64,000 bases of DNA from an uncultured Desulfobacter sp. (lineage in GTDB: Bacteria > Desulfobacterota > Desulfobacteria > Desulfobacterales > Desulfobacteraceae), in assembly GCF_963677125.1 (NCBI RefSeq), contig NZ_OY781882.1, positions 4,486,501 through 4,550,500 on the forward strand, written 5' to 3'. The notes under the pieces are model-generated. The model had not been told where the DNA came from, searched no databases, and saw nothing but the letters and a program-made list of their open reading frames with translations. Below are positions 24,919 through 33,777 of the stretch, in pieces (position 1 is the stretch's first letter; every line of letters starts with the position of its first letter). The translations under genes and the position numbers were made by a program.

Positions 24919-26483
24919 GGCCCGACGGATGGTACCGGCTGCGTAGATACCGGTTCTCTGGGTTTCATAGGGGAAACAGATATAGTTGGAGTCGGCATAC
25001 TGGCCAAAAATATCATTATCTCTAAAGCCGGGACCCTGGCGGTAGGCCAGGTTGATGACGGATTGTCCTTGGTGGCCGGAACCATGCCGCTTGCCACAAC
25101 AACCATGTCGGCTTTGAGAACCAGGTTTTCACCCAGCAGTGTGTTTTGTGCCGTTACCATCAGTTCACTACTTGTGGCAGTAACGTCGGTCACAGCGCCC
25201 TTGGTCAAGAAAATGCCGTCATCCTGCTGCATGGCTTTGTAGAAATATTCCTGCAGGCCGGGGGTCCTCATGTGCTGGTAAACCACATAGGCTTTGCCGT
25301 CTGCATAATCTTCTCTGACATAACGGGCCTGTTTCAGTGCGACCATGGAAGTTACGGAGCCGGTGTATTCAAAATCGCTGTCGTCTTCATCTTTGCCGGG
25401 AGACTGGATAAATACAACGCTTTTGGCTTCCTTGCCGTTGGAGGGACGCAGAATTTTTCCCTTGGCGGCAATCATTTCAAATTCGTCATTGGTAACCACA
25501 TCGGGATTGTCTATGGAAAGGTGAGCGTATGCTTCGCCTTCGAGGGTGTCAGGGCGCCAGCCGGCTGCCAGAACAACAGCGCCGTAAAGCTCGCCGTCCG
25601 GGTCAAGAGATAGGATATCTTCTCTGCCTTCATTGTATTTTAAATATTTTTCATGGGCAGCGTCAGCATCCAGTTCTTTGCCGTTTTCATCCAGCAACTC
25701 TTCGGGAGGCAGCGGATAGGGTACGTCAAAGGGGATTTTTTCACCGGGTTTTTTCATGGTTACGGTGAATTCACCGGGTTGGCCGGCAATACGAGCCACA
25801 ATAGTGTTAGTCCGTACATCTATATTGGCATTACCTTCAACTTCCTGAATCAGTGCATCAACCACAGGCGCCTGAAGAGTTTCAAAGGGAGATTGAACGG
25901 GCATCTGGCCGCGCAGCTTGGCCGCATATCCACCAATGGCTGCTTCTTTTTCAACAATGGTTACCTCATAACCGGCTTTGGCCGCATCAAGTGCTGCAGA
26001 CATACCGGTTACGCCGCCACCAAGAACAAGTACCTTTTTGGAAAAAGATTGTGTTTGGTAAGGTTCGGGCAGGGTGACCTTTTCTAACCGGATCATACCC
26101 ATTTTGATATAATCTTCGGCCTTCATTTGGACCTGGTCAAAGCTTTCTCCGTCATCTTTTTGCTCTTCGGTCAAGGCCGGGTAGGTTTCCCGTGAATGGG
26201 GCCATACCACACCTTCTCTTAAATTAGACCGTTCAATGATGCATCCAGGAAAGTTAAATACATCAAAATTCACCCGGCGGGAGCAAGCGCCGATAACCAT
26301 GGCGTTTACTTTGCCTTCGTCAATGTCCTTTTGGATGAGCTCAACCCCTGCCTTAGAGCACAGGAAAGGGTGGGTAGTACAATTTACGCCCTCGTCATCG
26401 GGAATACTTTTCAGCGATTCAATGTCAAGTGTGTCACCGATACCACAGCCTGTGCAGATATATACGCCGTATTTTTTATCCAT
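24915..26483 (-). CDS. qmoB: QmoB, N-terminal HdrA-like FAD part (frame broken near 25060)
   Basis: This is the flavoprotein part of QmoB, the second soluble Qmo subunit. It begins with CTGCGIGD and carries the FAD Rossmann motif VLGGGVTGMSAALDAA near 150. The frame stays normal to VVASGMVPATKDNP and then runs into about 46 residues of unrelated sequence before stopping. Restoring one missing C/G in the run at about 25059-25061 (GATGACGG to GATGACCGG on the plus strand) rejoins it to the C-terminal frame and gives a normal QmoB of about 770 residues. No slippery heptamer for programmed frameshifting is visible. Since QmoB is needed for sulfate respiration, a sequencing or assembly error is the simplest explanation. 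AGGAGG precedes the start. Confidence 0.85.
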   Translation of the reverse strand: MDKKYGVYICTGCGIGDTLDIESLKSIPDDEGVNCTTHPFLCSKAGVELIQKDIDEGKVNAMVIGACSRRVNFDVFNFPGCIIERSNLREGVVWPHSRETYPALTEEQKDDGESFDQVQMKAEDYIKMGMIRLEKVTLPEPYQTQSFSKKVLVLGGGVTGMSAALDAAKAGYEVTIVEKEAAIGGYAAKLRGQMPVQSPFETLQAPVVDALIQEVEGNANIDVRTNTIVARIAGQPGEFTVTMKKPGEKIPFDVPYPLPPEELLDENGKELDADAAHEKYLKYNEGREDILSLDPDGELYGAVVLAAGWRPDTLEGEAYAHLSIDNPDVVTNDEFEMIAAKGKILRPSNGKEAKSVVFIQSPGKDEDDSDFEYTGSVTSMVALKQARYVREDYADGKAYVVYQHMRTPGLQEYFYKAMQQDDGIFLTKGAVTDVTATSSELMVTAQNTLLGENLVLKADMVVVASGMVPATKDNPSSTWPTARVPALEIMIFLASMPTPTISVSPMKPREPVSTQPVPSVGP

Positions 26484-26489
26484 GGTTCG

Positions 26490-27761
26490 TTACCTCCTCA
26501 GAGTCTGAATGGCTTTAAGGGCCATGCCGGTTGCATTCTGGTTGGATGTCACAACATCGGCCGGTTTGTTGGCACACCCTGCTGCAAACAGGCCGCCTTT
26601 GGAAAAGTCATTGATAATAAAGCCTTCGTCATCAAAGGTCAGATCAGCTGCAGGCTTATCAATGGCGCAGCTGGGCTGCATGCCGGTAGCCAGCACCAGC
26701 ATATCAACGGTCTGTCTGATTTTTTCTCCTGAGATGGTATCTTCGGCTACGAGGTTAATGTTGCCGGTACCGCTCTCTTCACTAACTTCAGCAACCTTGC
26801 CTTTGACAAAAAATACGTTTTCATCTTCTTTAAGTTTCGCATAAAAGTTTTCGTATTTTCTGCCCGGAGTCCGCAGATCAATATAATAGATGTAAATTTT
26901 TGCATCAGGGTACTGGGCTCTGATATATGTGGCATGTTTCAAAGAAGCCAAGCAGCAGATATATGAGCAGTAGGGCAGGTGGTTTTCATCTCTGGAACCT
27001 GCACACTGAGCAAAGGCGATGGTTTCCGGTGCCTTGTCATCAGATGGACGGATGATTTTTCCTTCGGTCGGACCGTTGGAAGAGGCCAACCGTTCCAGCA
27101 TCATGTTGGTGATGATGTTCTGGTAACGGCCAAATCCAAGATTGTCAATGCGGGTGGCATCATAGGGCTGCCAACCAGTGGTGAATACGACGGCACCGAC
27201 TTTCAGGTCAAATGTGCTCTCTTCCATGCTAAAATCAATGGCGTCATATTTGCAGGCTTCTTTAACCTTTTCCCGATCTTCTTTTCCCATGGCCGAATCC
27301 ATGACATATCTTTGGGGAAAGGCCATGTTGTGAGGCAGGTATGCTGCTTTACGGCGATCCATGCCAAAGTTGAATTCATTGCTGATTTCAGTTTCGCACA
27401 CTTTTTCACATTCACCGCAGCAGGTGCAGTTGCTGTTTACATACCGGGGTGCGGTTTTTACGGTAACGGTGTAGTCTCCAGGCGTGCCGTCAACGTTCTG
27501 TACCTCGGAAAGGGTGTACACCTTGATGTTCTTGTTGTCTTTTAGGCGTCTGTAATTGATTTCAAGACCGCAGGTAGGCGGGCAGAGTTTGGGGAAGTAG
27601 TGTTTGAGCTGGGTGACTCTTCCACCAAGGGAAGCTTCCTTCTCAATAAGGAAGACTTCGTAGCCCACTTCGGCAGCTTCCAAAGCGGTTGTCAGGCCAC
27701 TGATTCCACCGCCAACCACCATAATGCTTCCACTTACCGGGGCTGAATTTTCTGTAGTCAT
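26490..27761 (-). CDS. qmoA: Quinone-interacting membrane-bound oxidoreductase subunit QmoA
   Basis: This is a soluble HdrA-like flavoprotein of the Qmo complex, 423 residues. The FAD-binding motif is VVGGGISGLTTALEAAE at 15-31. A cysteine cluster CTCCGECEKVCE lies near 112, and FAQCAGSRDENHLPYCSYIC is the conserved HdrA segment near 255. The C-terminal FAD motif is FAAGCANKPADVVTSNQNAT. It receives or passes electrons between QmoB/QmoC and APS reductase, and may use flavin-based chemistry. GGAGG lies 6 bases before the ATG. qmoB begins 6 bases after its stop. The 218 bases upstream, after the aprA terminator, should hold the qmo promoter. Confidence 0.93.
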   Translation of the reverse strand: MTTENSAPVSGSIMVVGGGISGLTTALEAAEVGYEVFLIEKEASLGGRVTQLKHYFPKLCPPTCGLEINYRRLKDNKNIKVYTLSEVQNVDGTPGDYTVTVKTAPRYVNSNCTCCGECEKVCETEISNEFNFGMDRRKAAYLPHNMAFPQRYVMDSAMGKEDREKVKEACKYDAIDFSMEESTFDLKVGAVVFTTGWQPYDATRIDNLGFGRYQNIITNMMLERLASSNGPTEGKIIRPSDDKAPETIAFAQCAGSRDENHLPYCSYICCLASLKHATYIRAQYPDAKIYIYYIDLRTPGRKYENFYAKLKEDENVFFVKGKVAEVSEESGTGNINLVAEDTISGEKIRQTVDMLVLATGMQPSCAIDKPAADLTFDDEGFIINDFSKGGLFAAGCANKPADVVTSNQNATGMALKAIQTLRR

Positions 27762-27975
27762 GCTGTCCCTCCGTGCATTTGAGTTGTGTAGTTGTGTTGT
27801 GTATGAGTTCCAAATTTTGTATGCCGGATCCTGGCAAAACCAATTGTATCCGGTTTAAGCCCGGGGTCGGCATCCTGATCTCCTTATTTATAAGACTGCA
27901 AAGTAGTACCCTATAAACGGCTTGTTTGCAAGCTTACAAAGAAGGAGACAGGGCCGGGCAGGCCAGGCATAATCT

Positions 27976-28015
27976 GAAAAACCTCCAGGCACCGGTAAGC
28001 CGGCACCTGGAGGTT
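27976..28015 (-). terminator. Terminator of the aprBA operon
   Basis: AACCTCCAGG...CCTGGAGGTT continues inward through a 2x2 mismatch into CCGG/CCGG with a TAAG loop, giving a stem of about 14 pairs. On the minus strand it is followed by TTTTC. It lies about 40 bases after the aprA stop and separates apr from qmo transcription. Confidence 0.85.
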
Positions 28016-28053
28016 CATATCAAGACATCCTTAGGTTAAAACGTCTTACCGAA

Positions 28054-30015
28054 TTAGTCGGAGATGATTTTAACGTAGGGTTCTTTTTTCAGAGTCCACT
28101 CGTTGGTCTTCTTGTCATAAGAAGAGTTAACAAAGCAGAACCATTCTTCGTCATTCTGGCCCATGAAGTCGCCTCTGTAGTAGAAACCAGGGAAGCGGGA
28201 TTCTTCACGGAACTGGATGTGACGGGTGTGAGCCTGAACTGTGTAGAGACGATGGATAATTTCCCAAGCTCTGAGAAGTTCATGCAGATCGCCAGCAGCA
28301 ATTTTCTCAAGGTCTTCACGGAACATTTCGAACAGGTCCATGAGAACTTCAAGGGATTTGCCGTTAGTCATGTAGAATGTAGCTGTACCAGCACCATACT
28401 CATTGGTCATCTTCATCAGACGCATAGCCATGCCGGCAGGTTTGCAGTACATGGGGTTAACGTCTGTAGCAGTGGTGTATTCACAGTTATCCAGGTAGTT
28501 GTATACCGGATAGTAAACCATATCTACCAATTCCTGATCAGTTTCAGCAAAACCGGAAACTTTGTCGCCTTCGGCTTTCAGGTACTGAAGCATGGACTTA
28601 GCAATAATACGGCCTTCTGCATGGGAACCAGAGGAGAATTTGTGACCGGAGCAACCAACGCCGTCACCAGCAGTGAACAGACCTTTACATGTGGTCATTC
28701 TGTTGTAACCCCATTTGTAGGAATCGGGTACCCAGTCTTCTTCGGGACCGGAGCACCAGATGCCGCAGCAACCGGAGTGAGAACCCAACAGGTACGGTTC
28801 GGTGGGCATAATTTCGGAGTCTTTTTTCTCGGGCTCGGTGTTGGTAGCACACCACAGACCAGCCTGGCCAACGGACATGTCGAGGAAATCTTCCCAAGCT
28901 TCTGACTCAAGATGTTTCAGCTCTTTTTTGTCCATGGTTTCGCCAAGCGCAGCAAGGGCTTTGGTGGTTTCCATGATGATGGGACCACGGCCTTCTTTGT
29001 ACTCTTTCATCATCAGGTGGTTACGCAGACAGGTAGGTGTTACAGCAGCGGTTCCGTAAGGAGCGTATTTTTCGAGCTCAGCTTTGGCATCGTCGGAACC
29101 GGCATAGTTTTCACCAAGACCGTTAACGGTTTTAGCTTTGAACAGAAGGAACCAAGCACCAACAGGGCCGTAACCATCTTTAAAACGGGCGGGGGTGAAA
29201 CGGTTTTCCATCATGGAAAGTTCAGCACCAGCTCTAAGAGCCATGGTGTAGGTGGAACCGGCATTCCATACGGGATACCATGCACGGCCTTTACCTTCAG
29301 CAACGGAACGGGGCTGGTAAATGTTAACCGCGCCACCGCAGGCAACCATCATAACTTTTGCGGAGATGATGTAAACTTTGTTTTCACGTACGGAGAAACC
29401 AACTGCGCCGGCAGCTCTTGTGGGATCATCTTTGTCGTTGAGAATTTCAACGATGAAAACTCTTTCAAGGATGTTTTCGTCGCCAAGGGCTTTTTTACCA
29501 GCTTCAGCAACGATTCTCTTGTAAGATTCACCGTTGATCATGATCTGCCATTTACCAGTACGAACGGGAGTTGCGCCTTCTTTAAGGGTACCGGCTTTCT
29601 GGCCTTTTTTGCCGTCGAGGTTTTTGCCGTCGTCGGTTTTTTTCCAGATGGGAAGTCCCCATTCTTCGAACAAATGTACAGAGTCGTCAACGTGACGGCC
29701 AAGGTCAAAGATCAAGTCTTCACGAACAATACCCATCAGGTCGTTACGAACCATGCGGACATAATCTTCAGGTTTGTTTTCACCGATGTAGGTGTTGATG
29801 GCGGACAGGCCCTGGGCAACAGCGCCGGACCGTTCAAGAGCAGCTTTGTCGACGAGCAGGATTTTTGTGTCGTCGTCAGCCCATTTTTTGATCTCAAATG
29901 CAGTACCGCAAGCAGCCATACCACCGCCGATGATCAGAACATCAACGTCTTTTTTCTCTACCTCTGGCTCTCTAACTACTTTGATTTCACCAGCAGGTTT
30001 GTTAGGTAATGCCAT
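28054..30015 (-). CDS. aprA: Adenylylsulfate reductase alpha subunit AprA
   Basis: This is the FAD-containing catalytic subunit of dissimilatory APS reductase, which reduces adenosine 5'-phosphosulfate to sulfite and AMP. Its 653 residues match the usual length. The FAD-binding motif VLIIGGGMAACGTAFEI is at 27-43, ERSGAVAQGLSAIN follows, and the C-terminal part includes LLRAWEIIHRLYTVQAHTRH near 590, where conserved arginines and histidines line the substrate pocket. GGAGG lies 8 bases upstream of the ATG. It is 48 bases downstream of aprB. Codon use looks strongly biased, which gives long open frames on the opposite strand and fits very high expression. Confidence 0.97.
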   Translation of the reverse strand: MALPNKPAGEIKVVREPEVEKKDVDVLIIGGGMAACGTAFEIKKWADDDTKILLVDKAALERSGAVAQGLSAINTYIGENKPEDYVRMVRNDLMGIVREDLIFDLGRHVDDSVHLFEEWGLPIWKKTDDGKNLDGKKGQKAGTLKEGATPVRTGKWQIMINGESYKRIVAEAGKKALGDENILERVFIVEILNDKDDPTRAAGAVGFSVRENKVYIISAKVMMVACGGAVNIYQPRSVAEGKGRAWYPVWNAGSTYTMALRAGAELSMMENRFTPARFKDGYGPVGAWFLLFKAKTVNGLGENYAGSDDAKAELEKYAPYGTAAVTPTCLRNHLMMKEYKEGRGPIIMETTKALAALGETMDKKELKHLESEAWEDFLDMSVGQAGLWCATNTEPEKKDSEIMPTEPYLLGSHSGCCGIWCSGPEEDWVPDSYKWGYNRMTTCKGLFTAGDGVGCSGHKFSSGSHAEGRIIAKSMLQYLKAEGDKVSGFAETDQELVDMVYYPVYNYLDNCEYTTATDVNPMYCKPAGMAMRLMKMTNEYGAGTATFYMTNGKSLEVLMDLFEMFREDLEKIAAGDLHELLRAWEIIHRLYTVQAHTRHIQFREESRFPGFYYRGDFMGQNDEEWFCFVNSSYDKKTNEWTLKKEPYVKIISD

Positions 30016-30063
30016 TATATACCTCCAAAAATTTTATAAGTATCAGAATTAAATTTAAGCAAC

Positions 30064-30501
30064 CTATGCCAGTTCGGTCGGAGCAACCAGTTCCATACCG
30101 TCTGCTTCTTCAGTGGAAAGCAGGCCGGAAGAAAGGTCTTTGCCCTTCAGATCATCATAAGAATTGGCTTCGCCTTCGGGAGTGGTTCTGATGGGGAACT
30201 TGAAGCGTTTTACAACGCCGTTTCTGAACTTACAGGTCCACATAATGTCCTCAGTACCCATCATGGGCTGTACAGCAGCGCCCATGGGCACGAAGTCAGA
30301 GTAACCTCTTACTTCAATGGCCTGGGAGGGGCAAATTTTTACGCAAGAGTAGCATTCCCAGCACTGATCAGGTTCTTGGTTGTAAGCTTTCATTGCATTT
30401 GCATCCAGAACCATCAGGTCATTGGGGCAGATGTACATGCATGCGGTCTTATCTCCGCCTTTACAGCCGTCACATTTTTCTGCGATTACAAAAGATGGCA
30501 T
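30064..30501 (-). CDS. aprB: Adenylylsulfate reductase beta subunit AprB
   Basis: This is the iron-sulfur electron-transfer subunit of APS reductase, 145 residues. The N-terminal ferredoxin domain binds two [4Fe-4S] clusters: CDGCKGGDKTACMYICP has the long spacing typical of AprB, and CWECYSCVKICP is the second motif. The C-terminal tail (residues 85-145, FRNGVVKRFKFPIRTTPEG) wraps around AprA in known structures. GGAGG is 8 bases before the ATG. It heads the aprBA operon, behind a long leader. Confidence 0.97.
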   Translation of the reverse strand: MPSFVIAEKCDGCKGGDKTACMYICPNDLMVLDANAMKAYNQEPDQCWECYSCVKICPSQAIEVRGYSDFVPMGAAVQPMMGTEDIMWTCKFRNGVVKRFKFPIRTTPEGEANSYDDLKGKDLSSGLLSTEEADGMELVAPTELA

Positions 30502-30537
30502 TTAAAATACCTCCATTAATGTAGGTTAATCAAAATT

Positions 30538-30607
30538 GCACAAATACCGTTGTGCGACAATTTATTTTCTATCTAGATTAAGGCCTGCCGAAAGTTTCGA
30601 AAGGCCT
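30538..30607 (-). promoter_or_regulatory. Two palindromes in the aprB leader
   Basis: Close to aprB are GCACAA-N6-TTGTGC (30538-30555) and a 27-base imperfect palindrome (30581-30607, AGGCCTGCCGAAAGTTTCGA then AAGGCCT; 11 of 13 pairs). They could be operators or leader RNA hairpins. Neither matches a regulator site I can name with confidence. Confidence 0.35.
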
Positions 30608-30699
30608 GTAATTTAAAACGTTTAGCGTTTGAGGCTGATGGCTTGAATTCCTTTAAAATTTCATTTAATAAGCCTTCTTCCTCCGAACAAATGATATGG

Positions 30700-30728
30700 G
30701 AATAACACCCTGACAAGGTCTGTGTCAA
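30700..30728 (-). promoter_or_regulatory. Candidate promoter of aprBA
   Basis: On the minus strand TTGACA (30728-30723) and TTATTC (30705-30700) are separated by 17 bases. This would give a leader of about 190 bases before aprB. The 441-base gap 30502-30942 holds no gene I can support. It must also contain the promoter of the divergent YkgJ-type gene. Confidence 0.4.
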
Positions 30729-30942
30729 GAAAATTCAAAAAAAATGATTTAATGATTTCTTCAATTTTTTTGAATGATTATTGCATCGACAATATATATG
30801 TTTTTTTGTCATACAAAGCACTATATATTGTGAATGCACACATTAAAATCATCTGGAAAAACCCGTTGGATCCTGGTAATTTATCCGCCTGTTGTCGAAA
30901 ACTCGTTTTATAGCATAATTTTAAAATAATAAAGGAAAAAAA

Positions 30943-31680
30943 ATGAACGATGAGATGCTGCCTGTGACATTGGAAGATCTTATGCAATTTAACTGCAGTG
31001 CTGATAATCCTTGTTTCAATCAATGCTGCAGGGATCTGAACCAGGCACTGACACCATATGATGTGCTGAGGATGAAAAATGCCGTGAATTTACCGTCCGG
31101 GCAATTTTTGCAAAAATATACCGCCCGGCATACCGGACCGGGCTCTGGTCTTCCCGTACTGACCTTTAAGCCCAATCCGGCCACCGGTCATGCCTGTCCT
31201 TTTGTTACGGATTCAGGGTGTTCCATTTATAAGGACCGCCCTGGGTCATGCCGCATGTATCCTTTGGCCCGGGCCGTTGCAAAGGACCGGCGCACTGGGG
31301 AAAAAGTTGAATATTTTGCATTGATTGAAGAAGAACACTGCAAAGGCTTTGGTGGCCAGGGTGACAAAACCGTGGCCCAATGGCTCAAAGGTCAGGATGT
31401 GGTCGATCACAACACGGAAAATGATAAAATTCTTGAGCTGATCAGTTTGAAAAATCAGATTCGACCCGGTCAACTTGAAGGTGCTGAAGAAGATATTTTT
31501 TATATGGCTTTATATGATTTAGATAATTTTAAGATTCAGATTGAAGAAAAAGGGCTTCTTGCTTCTCTGGATCTGCCCAAAGGCTCTGTGGAAAAGATTG
31601 TGACTGATGATTTGAGCTTGCTTAATTTCGGTATTGCCTGGGTGAAATACCAGTTGTTTGGCAAAGATTTGGACATTTAG
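30943..31680 (+). CDS. YkgJ-family cysteine-cluster protein
   Basis: A 245-residue member of the YkgJ (CxxCxxxCC) family, probably binding zinc or an iron-sulfur cluster. The cysteines are in FNCSADNPCFNQCCRDL (residues 16-32), then ACPFVTDSGCSIYKDRPGSC and the typical RMYPL. The later EEEHCKGFG supplies one more cysteine. The function of the family is unknown; flagellar methylation and oxidase roles have been proposed for distant members. A purine-rich AAAGGAAAA site precedes the ATG. The SDR gene follows after 11 bases, so they are likely co-transcribed. A second, different YkgJ-like protein is encoded at 36156-36761. Confidence 0.82.
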   Translation: MNDEMLPVTLEDLMQFNCSADNPCFNQCCRDLNQALTPYDVLRMKNAVNLPSGQFLQKYTARHTGPGSGLPVLTFKPNPATGHACPFVTDSGCSIYKDRPGSCRMYPLARAVAKDRRTGEKVEYFALIEEEHCKGFGGQGDKTVAQWLKGQDVVDHNTENDKILELISLKNQIRPGQLEGAEEDIFYMALYDLDNFKIQIEEKGLLASLDLPKGSVEKIVTDDLSLLNFGIAWVKYQLFGKDLDI

Positions 31681-31691
31681 GGCTGAAAATT

Positions 31692-32510
31692 ATGGACATA
31701 AAAGGAAAAGTAGCGCTGGTTCTTGGGGCAGTCAAGGGTATCGGTAAAGGTATTGGTCTGGATCTTGCCCGGCAGGGGGCAAATCTTGTCCTCACGCGCC
31801 ATGATTGGCCGGATGCTTTCTGTGATATGGAGGCAGAGTTTGAGAAAACCGGTGCCCAACACCATATTATAAATGCAGATTTGCGTAAAATTGATGACAT
31901 CGAGAGTATTGCAAAATTTATAAAGGATCGGTATGGGCGTCTGGATATCCTGGTGAACAACATTGAACGCGGTGGTTGGCCTACGGTTCACGGCGCATAT
32001 GTTGAAGCGCAGTGGGATTTGGAGATTGAAACAACGCTTAAAGCCAAACGCTGGGTTTTTGAGGCGATGTTTCCTTTATTGAAGGCGTGTAATGACGCTA
32101 TCGTGATTAATATTTCTTCTGTTGCAGCCATAACCGGCAGATCCGGCCCGGCTGCCCTGGTCTTCAACGAGGGGTATTCAGCCGCCAACCGGGCGGTGGG
32201 TGTGCTCACTGAAACATGGGCCAGGATGGGGGCGCCTTTGGTGCGGGTGAACGAATTGATGCTGGGGATATTTGAAACCCGCCATGCCCAGGGCACCCGG
32301 GGGTGGCGGGAGGTGTTGACGGATTCGGAAAAACGTTCCCTGGTAGACCATACCCTGGTTGGTCGAACCGGTCAGATCTCCGATGTTGTCAAGGCCGTCA
32401 ATTTTATTATCAGGGATGCCCCCTATATGACCGGTGCTGTTTTGCGTCTTGACGGCGGGTTTGTTTTGGGCGGCGCACCAGTGCCCCCTATGCCCCCTGG
32501 CATCGTTTAA
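31692..32510 (+). CDS. Short-chain dehydrogenase/reductase with altered catalytic lysine
   Basis: A 272-residue SDR-fold protein. The cofactor motif GAVKGIGKGIG at 12-22 and LVNNIERGG (the NNAG position) are present, and INISSVAA provides the catalytic serine. The YxxxK motif reads YSAAN, so the usual lysine is Asn. The C-terminal PYMTGAVLRLDGGFVLGG is typical of SDRs. Loss of the lysine suggests either a non-canonical mechanism or a binding function. It follows the YkgJ-type gene closely with only a weak ribosome site. The substrate is unknown. Confidence 0.8.
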   Translation: MDIKGKVALVLGAVKGIGKGIGLDLARQGANLVLTRHDWPDAFCDMEAEFEKTGAQHHIINADLRKIDDIESIAKFIKDRYGRLDILVNNIERGGWPTVHGAYVEAQWDLEIETTLKAKRWVFEAMFPLLKACNDAIVINISSVAAITGRSGPAALVFNEGYSAANRAVGVLTETWARMGAPLVRVNELMLGIFETRHAQGTRGWREVLTDSEKRSLVDHTLVGRTGQISDVVKAVNFIIRDAPYMTGAVLRLDGGFVLGGAPVPPMPPGIV

Positions 32511-32864
32511 TTCGTGTATAACCTAAAGTTACCACCCCTCTCTGCGTTCTCATGGTTCCTTGCAATTGATGTTGATACTTCTTCGTGTTTTTGACATTTT
32601 CTGCTGAATGATGCAGGCAGCAAGTTTTTGAAGAAAACAAATTTTATGGCAGCAGGATTAATAAGCCAAAATATTCTTGACTGAATTTGTGAACCAAAAG
32701 TATTTAAGAAATTGAACGAAGCTATCAATTTTTTTGAATATGCTCTTTGGGTAAATCCGTCAGCATGATATATTTATTCTGTATGACAGACGACCCCTGC
32801 AATTTTGTGTTTCGATGCTTAAAGGTATGTATGTTATGCCCTTGTTTAACAGGTCTATGGAGGT
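32511..32864. other. Intergenic region before the LysR gene
   Basis: 354 bases with low coding potential on both strands. A short minus-strand frame here has no ribosome site and no recognisable domain, and I do not consider it a gene. The LysR promoter should be in the last 120 AT-rich bases. Confidence 0.4.
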
Positions 32865-33776
32865 ATGCGATTGACATTAAGGCAACTTGAATTATTTCTC
32901 GCACTTGTGAAAACGCCCCATTTAAGCCAGGTGGCCAAGGATTTCGGCCTGACCCAGTCGGCAGTATCCATGGCCATAAAATCACTTGAAGAAACCCTGG
33001 GAAAGTTATTATTCGACCGCATCCATAAACGACTGGTGGTCAATGAAAACGGGCGTTATTTCTTCAGGATGGTGGAACCCCTTGTTTTCGGCCTGCGGGA
33101 AAGCGAGGCTATGTTCAGGGACCAGGATCTGGTTGGCGATATCAAAGTGGGTGCCAGTTCATCTATTGCCAACTATATTCTACCCCAGATTATTTATGAG
33201 TTTGCCGAGCTGTATGAAGGGGTACGTGTGGAAAAAATAACGGGCAATACCATAGAGATCGGCAAGCTTATCGAAGATGGTGAGTTGGATATCGGGTTTG
33301 TTGAAGCAGACTACAACAGCATCGAAATTGAGCGGGAAGTACTTGGGCTTGATGAACTCTATGTGGTGACCGGCGATTCGGATCTGGTGCGCAACGAAGA
33401 TTACCGCATGGACGAGCTTTTATCAAAACGATGGATTTTCAGGGAAGAGGGCTCCGGCACCCGGGAAGTCTTTTTATACCACATAGCAAAGTATAAAAAA
33501 CGGTTTAAACCTTTTTTGGAAGTGGGGCATACGGAAGCTGTAAAATCCGTACTTGGAAACAAGGGGGCATTAAGCTGCCTGTCTCGGATTTCTGTAATGA
33601 ATGAGCTTTTATCCGGGCAGCTGTTTCGTCTTAAAATTAAAGATTTTAAATTTTCCCGATCCTTTTATACTATCTGGCATAAAGATAAATATTTTTCATC
33701 TGTGCTGCAGGAATTTATCTATTATACAAAGGAGCGGTATAAGGCGGTGTATGAAAATCAGGCCCATCTCCACTAG
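32865..33776 (+). CDS. LysR-family transcriptional regulator
   Basis: A LysR-type regulator of about 303 residues. The N-terminal winged helix-turn-helix is clear (LTLRQLELFLALVKTPHLSQ, then FGLTQSAVSMAIKSLEETLG). The effector domain follows (DIKVGASSSIANYILPQII near 91), resembling the CysB/CbbR/YeiE type. The start is uncertain: ATG 32865 sits only one base after GGAGG, whereas TTG 32871 is 7 bases after it and gives the more typical beginning of a LysR protein. Neighbouring candidates for its target are the YkgJ-SDR pair and the gene itself. The effector is not predictable. Confidence 0.88.
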   Translation: MRLTLRQLELFLALVKTPHLSQVAKDFGLTQSAVSMAIKSLEETLGKLLFDRIHKRLVVNENGRYFFRMVEPLVFGLRESEAMFRDQDLVGDIKVGASSSIANYILPQIIYEFAELYEGVRVEKITGNTIEIGKLIEDGELDIGFVEADYNSIEIEREVLGLDELYVVTGDSDLVRNEDYRMDELLSKRWIFREEGSGTREVFLYHIAKYKKRFKPFLEVGHTEAVKSVLGNKGALSCLSRISVMNELLSGQLFRLKIKDFKFSRSFYTIWHKDKYFSSVLQEFIYYTKERYKAVYENQAHLH

Positions 33777-33777
33777 T

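Noticed and set aside
28912..30009. A long plus-strand open frame opposite aprA
   Set aside because: It is antisense to a certain gene, has no ribosome site and a Phe/Val/Gly-rich nonsense composition. It results from the biased codon use of aprA.
30538..30555. Rex or HcpR operator before aprB
   Set aside because: The half-sites are in the order GCACAA...TTGTGC, the reverse of the TTGTG...CACAA order expected for Rex; no reliable match.
30722..30913. Small plus-strand open frame in the aprB upstream region
   Set aside because: It overlaps the candidate apr promoter, lacks a ribosome site and is AT-rich noise.
32507..32728. Small minus-strand gene between the SDR and LysR genes
   Set aside because: It has no ribosome site, no domain and low-complexity composition.
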